From assembly GCF_023161665.1 (NCBI RefSeq), contig NZ_JALNTW010000003.1, forward strand, positions 124,001-188,000: DNA of 64,000 bases. The letters run 5' to 3'. This DNA comes from Shewanella sp. 1CM18E. Its GTDB lineage: Bacteria; Pseudomonadota; Gammaproteobacteria; Enterobacterales; Shewanellaceae. The notes beneath the pieces were generated by a model. That model did not search any database, had not been told where the DNA came from, and saw only the letters and a list, made by a program, of their open reading frames with translations. The number at the start of each line of letters is the position of its first letter. Position 1 is the first letter of the stretch. The translations under genes and the position numbers were made by a program. This document shows positions 9,801-18,241 of the stretch, piece by piece.

Positions 9801-10385
9801 AATCATCGCCTCGCACCAACCATGTTTTCTGAGTAGGCCTAACATCATATCGCCATAGCCCACTGCATGTTCATCGTCCCAGTATGGGATAAAAAACTGC
9901 GCTAAATAAACGGCGTCATTAGCGTCTTTAGCCGCCATCATATACAGGGGTTCTGCGCCAAATACTCGAGTGTCATCGAGCCACATCTTACTGGTGTCGT
10001 TTTCAAAGCGGGCATGGTTGACTATGGCTTGCGCAGTCTTACGCAGCTGTGGGTAAAGCGACTCATGCTCAATGGCTAGGGCAAATAATAGGGTTTCAGA
10101 TAGATACAGCAGACGTTCATTACTTACAACATAACTACTTAAGTGGCCGCCATCAGGATTGAGTGAGAGTGCTGCCATTACTAGTTGCTGATCTTGTAGC
10201 ATGTCCAACTGCAGGTGCTCACGCGTGCCATTGCTGTTATCCATAAACATCAAGTTTAATCGACCACCTCTATCAAAGGCTTGATGCGCTTCTAATTGAG
10301 CTTGATAGCTTTGCAAAGCTTGCTCGATACTGGCAGGGCTGTGGCGATTAAACTCGATAACTTGTAGTTGGCTAAATGTGTCCAT
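6804..10385 (-). CDS. Very large cytoplasmic protein of unknown function, 1193 aa
   Basis: A single intact frame without signal peptide or membrane segments. It is acidic, rich in Asp, Glu, Leu and Gln, and looks mostly alpha-helical, with many short Asp/Glu clusters (e.g. DDEHAVGYGDMM near residue 170, DNDEDMSEAAINGF near 430). Around residues 895-970 a different, strand-rich segment occurs (LRFQVKLHPNADLSQS ... ILDDKIDAQS), which could be a separate domain. I do not recognise any catalytic motif or known family. It is monocistronic, with a short ATG-proximal GGAC element (ACAGGACGTTAGT) as ribosome-binding site. The helical character hints at a solenoid-like scaffold, but that is only an impression. 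Confidence 0.8.
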   Translation of the reverse strand: MDTFSQLQVIEFNRHSPASIEQALQSYQAQLEAHQAFDRGGRLNLMFMDNSNGTREHLQLDMLQDQQLVMAALSLNPDGGHLSSYVVSNERLLYLSETLLFALAIEHESLYPQLRKTAQAIVNHARFENDTSKMWLDDTRVFGAEPLYMMAAKDANDAVYLAQFFIPYWDDEHAVGYGDMMLGLLRKHGWCEAMINAFIWCDNHSFRFAFYGSDWEQPAPRYQPLGDYLKANPDKYPRFIELVKQRFHAQPALVYSQHDSLEEQKPILNLYLTLIAECCGQDSEEMDSELAEHFINDSLENEAINLQNQLKQELNGKLNCYAGSIAQQRKLRIERAERKEARDKYLGGLKMVSEFMLSLENSHALLSYISAGANPQILDDIECFNIVPHSEKHALTFFEAIQESCWDMDDFDHVRDNFHEVMEHLAKDLLQDNDEDMSEAAINGFISRVNASADTHCNDTEQASANTQPESQVRSAQTMLRFVDIFYRLFGQQPFDDELCDMLTGESVYQAIISVEDYYARFMPIDATPKLDSGVSRTEQKALESLLDEYTDIDYTPVTAEMLKQTDELFANRACLNCQDWPEDELGIDTLCAYLLLQDTLNNIKDDYTQALHVRLNGVFERAVNLMLENTDILGEGPFDEKGLNDGEQAQVKAYFTEAKPELNQLQMIQLLNQHLYGQDICRQAFLYFPKISPMQKSYKFLDDYNDDYQRVILSCLWLKQLDIPEAINAERIWQLLITMAPIRVVHVIAKAYSEHSRKLRFDSAIDEQHFFDMLNSHGIDKAFTLAYQVEQFSASSSRTEDYINLVELMGELDNEQQGIMAAARRNDAKALLRGLDYSYQPTKLEFHKHVAMRFPSMPFALDNQLKQCLADFIKLNQNSWEEVIASKFSDNVIFSDFVTDEAELPKKLRFQVKLHPNADLSQSRKNDRMDWIYTVVLQQVGDELLVLVADKDAFKDGNFYVGGQIVILDDKIDAQSVIDAVKNLPTPEERQNQVNQNLWAYLQGELDYAEFAPQFNQYVSYETTVSLKEYRSHSLSQYIWLLDDERCGRLVQLLANHSYRAYKVITDGLVTGYMDMLALQGKMDLATRLECDEDDYEEAAYQALLDWLFSQNVKPEYLLLYMIKNYRPCMGKYIIAMAQRDELKPLLPFLRIESKAELVDILAKQAGGNEFMTLFAKEKSRKIRDKVEAALS

Positions 10386-10817
10386 ACTAACGTCCTGTTA
10401 AAACTGAATGAAATCCATTGGTTATGGATTCAATATTGAGATGCCTCCGAGGATAACTTATTGCTTTTTTTATCGCAGTTATCATCGTGTAAAAGTTGTT
10501 GCGAACTTGTTTTTGGTGGGTGTTGCTGATTTTAGAATGAAGGGCGGTTATAAAATGGATTAACAGTTAACTATCTTGAGCTTAAATCTTGCTTTTAATG
10601 AGCGCGACTAGTGATTAGCAAGTTTGTAGATGAGCTTGATAAAAGCGCTAACAAAAGTATTATAAAAAATGAGACCACCCTTAGAAATTTAATAACTGCT
10701 ATCTGCTACACCGCCCATTTACTGTATATAATCCCGCGCCCTAATTAATTCTTCGCTGATTGCCTATTCTATTCATTTAAAGCAAGCGGCTTATTTATAT
10801 ACTTTTTGTGAGCAATC
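10386..10817. other. Intergenic region between divergent genes
   Basis: About 430 bases with promoters for both sides presumably present. I see no reading frame, repeat or clear operator. Confidence 0.5.
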
Positions 10818-12653
10818 ATGATTAAAAAATTCCTTTTAGTTCCGCTAGCGCTATCTGTGCTATCGGCGTGTGGCGGTGGTGGAAGCAGTGAGTCAGAGCC
10901 ATCTGGCGGCCAAGTGTTGGGCTCTGTGGTTGCAGATGCCTATTTGTTTGATGATAAGGCTCTTGCGAGAGTTAACTCGCGTCGCGGTAGCAATTACAGT
11001 GCTGAAAACGGCGAGCAAGGTGAAGCTGAGTTAGATACTTGGCATGTATGTGGCGATGCTTATAACAGTTTGGTTAATCCGAGCTTATATAACCAAGATT
11101 ACAATAACGATGGTGTTGCAGATACCAACCTAACTGACGATAAAGGTAATCTTTACTTCAATATCGACCTTAATGGCGACAAGTTAACAGAGTTAAACAT
11201 ACTGACTTCTCGTGAGGGGATTTACCTAAACGTTGATATGACTTGTGACGCCAAAGCAGACATAAATATCGATAAAGATTTTGATGGTATTAGTGATTTA
11301 AATATCGATGTTGATGGCGACATGGTCGCAGATCGTTTAATCGATATTGATGGTGATGGCGAGCCAGACTTTTCTTATACCGATAGCGATGGTGTATCGC
11401 TTGCAGGCGTTAAAGTATTGCTGCAAGGTAAATATGGTGAGTTTGAAACCATTACCGATGACAACGGTAAGTTCTCATTTGAGCGCATTCCAACCGGCAG
11501 TTACACCTTAAAAGCTGACGATGTCGCCCTAGATGGCTCTAATATTTGGACTCGCACTATTGTTGAGATTGAAGAATTTGATGATTCGATTGGCGCGTTC
11601 AGAATGCACCAAGATCCGATCATTACGCAGGTTAATGTCAATAATGAATCCCATCAAAAAGGTTTCTGGCAGGACTTCTCTTGGTATTCGAGCGACATTG
11701 AAACTGAATATGCGGTAGGTGATAGTGTATGGGTAGAAGTGACGGTTGAAGATCCTAATAATCGTCCTGTCGTTGGTAAGTTTAACGTTGATTCTGATCT
11801 TGGTACTGAAGAAGTTGTTACCGGAAGTGGAGTTTATCAATACCAGCATACGATTACCGCAAAAGACGCCGATGAATACATGGTGTCTATTATGGCAGAG
11901 TTAAGTAACGACGACGGCTTTTTTGGCTTAAACGGCATGACTGATGTTATGTTTGGTGCTCAGTTTATGATGGCGGATTACGTCGAAACTGAAGAGCTAG
12001 AAGTGGAAACGGTTACTGTTGGTGAGGAAGTGTTTAATAACCCACCAGACTCAACTTATATGCAGGTTGAAGTGCAAAAGCCGATTGCAATTGATGGTAG
12101 TGTGCAGATTGATATCGAGGTGACAGGCCCTGATGAGCGTATTACGGAGTTTCACGTAGTTGGTAGAAAAGACAGTACAGCCGAGCTACCAAAGGGTGAC
12201 AGCTTCCTATTTGAAGCCGATAGCGCTTACCCTCACTACACCTATGAAATCCAGTACTTGACCTATAATGATTTTCTTAATGAACGTGAAGAAGTCTACA
12301 TCCGTATTCCACTCGATACTCAGTTAAAGCCTGCAATGGTTGATAACTTATTAATTGATGGTGTCGTGGCTACGGATGTAATGGCTCGAGTTGGCCATAC
12401 TTATCAGCTTAAGGCGCTTTATAGCGACCCTCAAAATGATGTAGTGCAGTGCCGTTTTGAAAAGGGCGGTAATCATAGTGCGTTAGATAGCGTGATTAGC
12501 GATTGGGGCGTCTGTGAAGTGGGTTACACTTTTAAAGAGGAAGATGCCGTAGAGCAGTTTAATATCCGAGTTAATATTCGCAACAGCGATGGCATTGTGA
12601 CTTGGGATTATTACGATGATCTAGAAACTTATGATGTTAGTGTTACTAAGTAA
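10818..12653 (+). CDS. Lipoprotein with calcium-type Asp repeats and a carboxypeptidase-regulatory-like domain, 611 aa
   Basis: Signal peptide with lipobox LSAC followed by a Gly/Ser linker. Residues about 90-195 carry several DxNxDGxxD-like units (DYNNDGVADTN, DLNGDKLTELN, DKDFDGISDLN, DVDGDMVADR, DIDGDGEPDF), the calcium-binding pattern of thrombospondin type 3 and dockerin-like repeats. Residues 198-250 (GVKVLLQGKYGEFETITDDN then GKFSFERIPTGSYTL) match the beta-sandwich of SdrD-B/carboxypeptidase-regulatory domains. The remaining 350 residues look like further beta-sandwich modules. A calcium-stabilised surface or periplasmic binding protein is likely. It is monocistronic with a strong terminator. 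Confidence 0.75.
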   Translation: MIKKFLLVPLALSVLSACGGGGSSESEPSGGQVLGSVVADAYLFDDKALARVNSRRGSNYSAENGEQGEAELDTWHVCGDAYNSLVNPSLYNQDYNNDGVADTNLTDDKGNLYFNIDLNGDKLTELNILTSREGIYLNVDMTCDAKADINIDKDFDGISDLNIDVDGDMVADRLIDIDGDGEPDFSYTDSDGVSLAGVKVLLQGKYGEFETITDDNGKFSFERIPTGSYTLKADDVALDGSNIWTRTIVEIEEFDDSIGAFRMHQDPIITQVNVNNESHQKGFWQDFSWYSSDIETEYAVGDSVWVEVTVEDPNNRPVVGKFNVDSDLGTEEVVTGSGVYQYQHTITAKDADEYMVSIMAELSNDDGFFGLNGMTDVMFGAQFMMADYVETEELEVETVTVGEEVFNNPPDSTYMQVEVQKPIAIDGSVQIDIEVTGPDERITEFHVVGRKDSTAELPKGDSFLFEADSAYPHYTYEIQYLTYNDFLNEREEVYIRIPLDTQLKPAMVDNLLIDGVVATDVMARVGHTYQLKALYSDPQNDVVQCRFEKGGNHSALDSVISDWGVCEVGYTFKEEDAVEQFNIRVNIRNSDGIVTWDYYDDLETYDVSVTK

Positions 12654-12668
12654 TCAGCTGTGACAATT

Positions 12669-12697
12669 AAAAAGGCTGCCAATGGGCAGCCTTTTTT
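12669..12697. terminator. Terminator between convergent genes
   Basis: Stem AAAGGCTGCC / GGCAGCCTTT with loop AATG, followed by TTTTTT on the plus strand and preceded by A's, hence probably bidirectional. Confidence 0.9.
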
Positions 12698-12725
12698 GTG
12701 TTGCTAATAGCTTATTTTAAATGGA

Positions 12726-14768
12726 TTAACGTCCGCCTGGCTCGGCAAAGCGAGTCATCCAATCTTCTACTTGGTTGTACCAATAGATAGAGTTGTTTGG
12801 CTTCATGATCCAGTGATTCTCATCTGGGAAGTAGATCATCTTTGATTCAACGCCGCGGGTTTGCAGAGTACGGAACAGTTCAAAACCTTGACCAACTGGC
12901 ACGCGGTAATCAAGCTGACCGTGGATCACTAACGTTGGCGTATTAAAGTTCTCTGCAAAGTAATGCGGAGAAATTGACTTGTAGATCTCAGGCTTTTCCC
13001 AGTAGCTGCCAAAACGGGTGCTGTGAACAGAGAAATCAGCCGCCATTTGCGAGTACATGTTGTACACAGCCGCATGGATCATTAGCGCATTAAACGGATG
13101 CTCTTGACCAAGAATTATCGAAGTTAAGTAACCGCCATAACTTGCACCACCTGCTACCATGCGCTCGCTGTCGATCCAGTCTTTTTGCTCAAACCAGTCG
13201 GCCGCTTTAAGCACATCTTCTAGTGACTTGTTTTTCCAGTCAGGGTTGATGCTGTCTGCAAACTCTTGACCAAAGCCGCTTGAACCGTGGAAGTTAGGCC
13301 ATGCCGTCACATAACCCCAAGAGGCAAAAGTTTGTGCGTTCCAGCGGTAGTGGAAACCATCAGAGATCGCATTGTGTGGACCACCGTGAATAAGCATCAT
13401 CAGTGGGTACTTCTTGCTGCGATCAAACCCAGGAGGGTAGTGTACCCACATCTGAATGTCTTGGTCGTTATAGCCTTTGTAGGTTACCGACTCATAAGTG
13501 CCCATATCAACGTCAGCAAGAATATCGTCGTTAAAGCTATCTAGACGGGTGGTTTTGCCATTGCGCGGGTTAATGGTCACTAAACGTGCTGGATACAAGA
13601 AGCTGTCGTTAGTAGCAACGATAGTGCCGTCTTCTGCCATCACAGGCTTACCAAAGTTAGTGTCTTTAGTAATCGCTTTTACTTTGCCGTTTTTGGCATT
13701 GATGTGGTAAATACGGCTCGTGGCGGCATCATCAATGGCCGCATAGAAACCTTTGCTGTCTTTAGTCCAGCCAAAGCGCGATACCGAGCGGTCCCAAGTG
13801 TCGTTAAGCACTTTAGGCTGACGCTTTTTCATGTCCATTAATACTAGGCGTGATGTATCAGCGTAAAAACCATGGATCAACTGCTGAGTATAAGCCAAGG
13901 TTTTGCTGTTAGGGCTAAACTGTGGATTACTGTTTGGCGCTTCGTTATCAGGAGTTAAGTTTTCAGCTTTACCGCTACCGATTTTCGCTAAGAAGATATC
14001 AATCTTAGGATCAACTTCGCGGGTCTTCTTTGCTTGATCCCAGCCGTTGGCGGTAAAAGCAATCCACTGCTCGTTTGGCGCAATATCATAGCTTGAGGCG
14101 CTTTGTGATGAGCGAGGTAGCTGGTGTTTTAGTGGTTGAGTGATAGCCTCAATGTCGCCGCCCTTGGCTGGGATACGAAATACATGCGCCTCGCGGTCTT
14201 CATCAATCCAGTGGTCAAAGCTTGAGTAAGGCAGCTCGGTCCATTGGTGAGCTGAAACCTTAGTGTCTTTATCGGCTTTTAGCTGCTCAGTCATCTCATC
14301 CCAGTTCTTACCCGGGAAAATACGGCTGATAAAGTAAATGTGTTTACCCACCCACTTCATGCCATATACGCCGCCTGGTACTTCAGTAAGCTTTTGCGCT
14401 TCACCAGGTCCATTCATAGGTAGTAGGTATACTTGGCCGGCTTTATCGTCATCACGCTTAGAGATAAACGCTAGTGTTTTACCATCAGGTGAGAAGGTGG
14501 CTTCGCTTGCACGCATGCCTTTAGCTGTCAGTGCTTGCTGGCTATCGCCATCTTTATCAAACAACCAAAGTTGGGTTGAGTCTTTGTCTTCTGGCACATC
14601 ATATTGGGTCACAGGCGCAACGACTTTGTCGCCGTCCGGTGAAATAATTGGACTGCCTATACGGTTTAGTTGCCACAGCACATCAACCGAAAGGGGTTTA
14701 GTTGATTCTGCATAGGCACTTGCCATCGGCATTAGCATAGACAGTAACAGGATCCCGGCTTTCTTCAC
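12726..14768 (-). CDS. S9 family prolyl oligopeptidase-like serine peptidase, secreted
   Basis: A 680-residue exported peptidase: signal peptide MKKAGILLLSMLMPMASAYA, an N-terminal beta-propeller (residues about 30-400 with WD-like units such as DGKTLAFISKRDD) and a C-terminal alpha/beta-hydrolase domain. The catalytic triad is visible: nucleophile Ser in GGASYGGYL, Asp in HGQLDYRVP, and His in DENHWI. The family cleaves short peptides, often removing dipeptides from N-termini, as in acylaminoacyl-peptidase and dipeptidyl-peptidase relatives. It has GGAGAA-type ribosome-binding bases just upstream of ATG 14768 and is monocistronic. Exact specificity cannot be told. Confidence 0.88.
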   Translation of the reverse strand: MKKAGILLLSMLMPMASAYAESTKPLSVDVLWQLNRIGSPIISPDGDKVVAPVTQYDVPEDKDSTQLWLFDKDGDSQQALTAKGMRASEATFSPDGKTLAFISKRDDDKAGQVYLLPMNGPGEAQKLTEVPGGVYGMKWVGKHIYFISRIFPGKNWDEMTEQLKADKDTKVSAHQWTELPYSSFDHWIDEDREAHVFRIPAKGGDIEAITQPLKHQLPRSSQSASSYDIAPNEQWIAFTANGWDQAKKTREVDPKIDIFLAKIGSGKAENLTPDNEAPNSNPQFSPNSKTLAYTQQLIHGFYADTSRLVLMDMKKRQPKVLNDTWDRSVSRFGWTKDSKGFYAAIDDAATSRIYHINAKNGKVKAITKDTNFGKPVMAEDGTIVATNDSFLYPARLVTINPRNGKTTRLDSFNDDILADVDMGTYESVTYKGYNDQDIQMWVHYPPGFDRSKKYPLMMLIHGGPHNAISDGFHYRWNAQTFASWGYVTAWPNFHGSSGFGQEFADSINPDWKNKSLEDVLKAADWFEQKDWIDSERMVAGGASYGGYLTSIILGQEHPFNALMIHAAVYNMYSQMAADFSVHSTRFGSYWEKPEIYKSISPHYFAENFNTPTLVIHGQLDYRVPVGQGFELFRTLQTRGVESKMIYFPDENHWIMKPNNSIYWYNQVEDWMTRFAEPGGR

Positions 14769-14961
14769 GAGTGGTTCTCCTTAGGAGCAATTTGTTGAGT
14801 TTTTTATTAGTGTTTTAGCCAGCTTGTTACTGGCGAAGCTAGTATAGCCGCGAATATTACAAAAAGGATATTAATATCAAGAGGCTGTTGCAGATGGTTG
14901 CATAACTGCTTTAAACAAAGATTAATTGCTGGGAAAAAGCAGAATGAAGAAGAGAGTGAGG

Positions 14962-15004
14962 TTGAAATAAAAATGGCGGCTGAACCTTGAGTTCAGCCGC
15001 CATT
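14962..15004 (-). terminator. Terminator of the DUF2076 gene
   Basis: Perfect 14-base stem AATGGCGGCTGAAC / GTTCAGCCGCCATT with a 5-base loop, followed on the minus strand by TTTTATTTC. Confidence 0.9.
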
Positions 15005-15049
15005 AGTTTGTGTGGTTTTAGCTATGATGCTAGCTGCGATTAAGCGAGA

Positions 15050-15718
15050 TTAAAAATCTTCGTCGTCGCCACCGAAATCACCAAAACCGCCATCATCAAA
15101 GCCGCCGAAGCTTTCATCACCGCCAAAGCCTGTGTTAGCAAAAGTGTCTTCGCTAGCATACTCAGAAGCAAAACCAGAGTTGTCATCTAAGAAGCTTGAA
15201 CCTGTATCTTCAGGTGCAGCGGTATCAGCAGCTGCAGTTTCAGTTGGCGCTTCAGCTTCTGCAGGTGCTTCTGGAGCCACTTCAGGTGCCGCTTCAGCTG
15301 TTGCAGGCGCTTCGTCACCAAATAGTGCGTTGCTGATTAAGTTACCAGCAACCATACCCGCTGCAACACCCGCTGCAGTTTGCATAAAGCTACCAAAAGC
15401 ACTTGGCTGACGCACAGGTTGTGGTTGAACTGGCGCTGGGTTAGCACCGCCCATCATACGGCTTAGTGCGCCACGCTCAGATTCTTTTCTGAAGTGATCA
15501 ACTTGAGTCTGTAAAAAGTCGCTCTTTGACTTAAGTTCTTTAAGTGCCATCTCTTGTACAAGTACCGCTTGAGTTAACTTGTAAACGATATCTTCTTGAG
15601 AAGCGATCTCTTGGCTAATCAGCGTTTCAGCTTCTGCATCTTTTGGCTTGTTCGGGCTAGCCTTTAGTTTATCGGCTACGTTTTGAATCAGTTCTTGTTC
15701 TTGTGGAGTCATTGTCAA
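15050..15718 (-). CDS. DUF2076 family protein, 222 aa
   Basis: The N-terminal 75 residues (MTPQEQELIQNVADKL..., then a helix with DIVYKLTQAVLVQEMALKEL) match the DUF2076 pattern. The middle contains a short Gly/Ala hydrophobic segment (FGSFMQTAAGVAAGMVAGNL) typical of the family, then a low-complexity Ala/Glu/Pro stretch, and a tail rich in Gly, Phe and Asp (SFGGFDDGGFGDFGGDDEDF). The family is widespread in proteobacteria and its function is not established. The gene is monocistronic, with a strong downstream terminator. The acidic tail could bind metal or partner proteins, but that is speculation. Confidence 0.8.
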   Translation of the reverse strand: MTMTPQEQELIQNVADKLKASPNKPKDAEAETLISQEIASQEDIVYKLTQAVLVQEMALKELKSKSDFLQTQVDHFRKESERGALSRMMGGANPAPVQPQPVRQPSAFGSFMQTAAGVAAGMVAGNLISNALFGDEAPATAEAAPEVAPEAPAEAEAPTETAAADTAAPEDTGSSFLDDNSGFASEYASEDTFANTGFGGDESFGGFDDGGFGDFGGDDEDF

Positions 15719-15963
15719 ATTCCTAAATGTAAGGATACGTCTTTACGTATTTGACGCGCATCCTAGCTTAAGGTTCACAGAGTGCGTATAACTAATAATT
15801 AATCAGCTAATCAACAGCTTAAATAACTATCAGTTAACAACAATTAACAAACAAGCAGCTTTAAAAACTTACAAAGATTAAGAGATTTTTATCTAAAATT
15901 GCTTAGGTATTGAGAAGGGGTGTATGGAACTGAGGAAGCTAGATAATGCTAGCAAAGCTAAGT

Positions 15964-15997
15964 GATACTATGTGCTAGACGATACTATGTGTTAGAC
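15964..15997. repeat. 17-base tandem repeat, two copies
   Basis: GATACTATGTGCTAGAC is followed directly by GATACTATGTGTTAGAC (one mismatch). It abuts the hairpin downstream of nupC. Confidence 0.8.
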
Positions 15998-16029
15998 AAG
16001 TGCTTACCCCATTACAGGGTAAGCACTTG
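15997..16029. terminator. Hairpin downstream of nupC
   Basis: Perfect 13-base arms CAAGTGCTTACCC / GGGTAAGCACTTG around a 7-base loop, 20 bases past the nupC stop. No T run follows on the minus strand, so it may be a transcript-end stabiliser or a weak terminator. Confidence 0.55.
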
Positions 16030-16048
16030 CAGTGGGTCGGTTATGGTC

Positions 16049-17296
16049 TTAGAAAGACATAAATAGACCAACAACCGTCGCTGATAATAGGTTAGCCAGT
16101 GTTGCGGCTAACAGTACTTTCATACCAACAGACGCGATGTAGCTAGACTTATTCGGGATCATGGTGCTTAGCGCCGCAACCACCATAGACACTGAGCCGA
16201 TATTAGCAAAGCCACATAGTGCAACAGTGATGATAGCCACTGATTTTGGTGACATCACTTCGCCAGTCGCTGCAACAACCATGTCACCAGATATGTATGG
16301 TGCAAAACCTGCGTAAGCCACAAACTCGTTAAGTACTAGCTTTTGCGCAATAAAGTTACCTGCTACGTTGGCTTCAGCCCAAGGTACACCGATTAACCAA
16401 GCGATTGGTGAGAATGCATAACCCATCAATAGTTCAAGGGTAATGTCGGCATAACCAAATAAGCCACCAGCCCAGCCAATTAAGCTGTTTAGCATTGCCA
16501 TTAAACCGATACAGGCGATAAGGATTGCACCCACTACCGCCGCAATTTGCATACCGGCAATGGCACCTTTAGCAATAGCATCAATAAAGTTTGATGGCTT
16601 TTCATCATCTGGTAGTGCAGGCGCATCGTTAACTGGCTGCTCAGTTTCTGGGATCATTAACTTCGCAAATAGTAGACCGGCAGGCGCACTCATAAAACAT
16701 GCCATAACCAAGTAGCGAACTTCAACGCCCATACCAGCAAGACCGGCTAATACAGAGCCCGCGATAGAGGCTAAACCGCCCACCATGATGGCAAAGATTT
16801 CAGATTTAGTCAGATGTTGGTGCCAAGGCTTAACAAATAGAGGCGCTTCAGTTTGACCACATACAGTGTTAGCAATGGCGTTCATTGATTCGGCTTTAGA
16901 TGAACCAATCAGCTTTTGCAGACCACCACCTAGCACTTTAACCACAAAGCCCATAATGCCCATGTAGTGCAGTAAGCTTACCAGTGACGCAGTAAAGATT
17001 ATCGCTGGTAGTACTTGGAAAGCAAAGATAAAACCTAGGTTTTCAACTTGGAAAGTCACTAGGTTACCGAATACAAAGCTAATACCTTTAGACGCGAAGC
17101 CTAAAACGTTAGCAACGCCGTTAGATAAAGACAGTAATACGCTTTCACCAAAGCTGGTGGCCAATACAAAGCCTGCAATGGTTAATTGGATGATTAGCGC
17201 GCCACCGACGGTACGCCAGTTAACTTGCTTTTTCGCATTACAAAAAAGGTAGCCGACGACAAGTAGCGCTACGATACCTAATATGGATTGAAACAT
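16049..17296 (-). CDS. nupC: Concentrative nucleoside transporter, NupC/CNT family
   Basis: A 415-residue inner-membrane protein with about ten hydrophobic segments. The CNT signature region is present: GSSKAESMNAIANTVCGQTE then APLFVKPW, corresponding to the conserved nucleoside-contacting GQTEAPL motif. The start MFQSILGIVALLVVGYLFCN and the length are normal for bacterial CNTs. It imports nucleosides driven by sodium or proton gradients. The next gene upstream, a flavodoxin-fold oxidoreductase, ends 49 bases before it on the same strand, so co-transcription is possible but not required. An adenosine deaminase encoded at 32134-33129 could act on the imported substrate. Confidence 0.9.
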   Translation of the reverse strand: MFQSILGIVALLVVGYLFCNAKKQVNWRTVGGALIIQLTIAGFVLATSFGESVLLSLSNGVANVLGFASKGISFVFGNLVTFQVENLGFIFAFQVLPAIIFTASLVSLLHYMGIMGFVVKVLGGGLQKLIGSSKAESMNAIANTVCGQTEAPLFVKPWHQHLTKSEIFAIMVGGLASIAGSVLAGLAGMGVEVRYLVMACFMSAPAGLLFAKLMIPETEQPVNDAPALPDDEKPSNFIDAIAKGAIAGMQIAAVVGAILIACIGLMAMLNSLIGWAGGLFGYADITLELLMGYAFSPIAWLIGVPWAEANVAGNFIAQKLVLNEFVAYAGFAPYISGDMVVAATGEVMSPKSVAIITVALCGFANIGSVSMVVAALSTMIPNKSSYIASVGMKVLLAATLANLLSATVVGLFMSF

Positions 17297-17345
17297 AATA
17301 GTTATAACCTATTGTTTATTTGATTAATTAAGCGGATTTACTCAG

Positions 17346-17903
17346 TTAGTTGAGTAAATGGGTTAAGCGCTCTACATGTTGTTGAGCTAATTGCATAACG
17401 GTGTTTTGATCGCCGCCTTCATCAGGTGTTGAATTCATCTCGAAGGTGATAACCGTATCGACAATTTCCATTTGTGCAGCCTTAACGGGATGCATAGCGG
17501 CTTGTAAATATTGCTCTATAGGCAAGAAGTTAAACTCACCTGGTTGATAGGATTTTTCAGTTGCACCACAGGTAATCGATAAGATCACTTTTTTGCCTTT
17601 TAGCTTGTCGCCGTTAGGACCAAAGGCAAAGTTGTAGGTAAACACTTCATCAAACCACAGTTTCATCAATGCCGGATAGGTTGACCAGTACAGTGGAAAC
17701 TGGAAAACAATCGTATCGGCTTGAGTCAGTAAGGCTTGTTCAGCGGCGACATTAATTCGAAAGCCTTGGCAGGCCTCATCGAGTTTATGGATCTTAATCT
17801 GGCTAGTTGTCGCTAGCTGGTTAAGTATTTCGCTATTAGCAATTGAGCGCTGAAGATCTGGGTGGCCCGAGATCAGTAGCACATTGCTGTTGGTGTCATT
17901 CAT
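17346..17903 (-). CDS. NAD(P)H oxidoreductase, flavodoxin-like fold (KefF/YwrO/MdaB type)
   Basis: A 185-residue protein beginning VLLISGHPDLQRSIANSEIL, the phosphate-binding loop of the NQO1-like flavodoxin-fold family, and containing FQFPLYWSTYPALMKLWFDE, the well-conserved flavin/quinone-contact segment. KGKKVILSITCGATEKSY matches the second flavin loop. Members reduce quinones with two electrons or serve as ancillary subunits of glutathione-gated potassium efflux (KefF). No kefB/C neighbour is seen, so a quinone reductase role is more likely. The protein is cytoplasmic. It lies upstream of nupC on the same strand. Confidence 0.85.
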   Translation of the reverse strand: MNDTNSNVLLISGHPDLQRSIANSEILNQLATTSQIKIHKLDEACQGFRINVAAEQALLTQADTIVFQFPLYWSTYPALMKLWFDEVFTYNFAFGPNGDKLKGKKVILSITCGATEKSYQPGEFNFLPIEQYLQAAMHPVKAAQMEIVDTVITFEMNSTPDEGGDQNTVMQLAQQHVERLTHLLN

Positions 17904-18241
17904 TTTGTGTACACTTAAAGTCGTCTAAAAGTCATAAATAAGTGCGCGCAGTCGACCTCAAAACCATTGTTTTTGAGGTTAATATTAGTTTTATAAAGTT
18001 GACCTTTTATCAGGTCTAGCGCTGCGGCGCGCTAATATTGCACAGACGCCTATTAATGTGGATTAACTTGATAGGATATTGGCGGGCGAGTCACACTTAC
18101 CTTGTGGCTCTTGCCTGATTGTTAGGCTGTTTGCGGTGTATTTAGCCAGTAGCAATAATATTGCTAGCGCCAAAACTATTATCAGCTCATTTATCTAAGG
18201 CTGTTTTACTGCTTATTTAGTAGGGAGCTTTTGGCTAACTT
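17904..18241. other. Intergenic region with an inverted repeat
   Basis: It holds the promoter of the oxidoreductase gene. An inverted repeat ACCTCAAAA (17955-17963) / TTTTGAGGT (17971-17979) lies 50-75 bases upstream of its start and could be an operator. Nothing else is recognisable. Confidence 0.45.

Larger units (their letters stand above)
15719..16048. other. Intergenic region with tandem repeat and long hairpin
   Basis: Between two minus-strand genes; it holds the promoter of the DUF2076 gene and, near the nucleoside-transporter end, the 17-base tandem repeat and 13-base-stem hairpin listed separately. No reading frame is supported. Confidence 0.5.
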
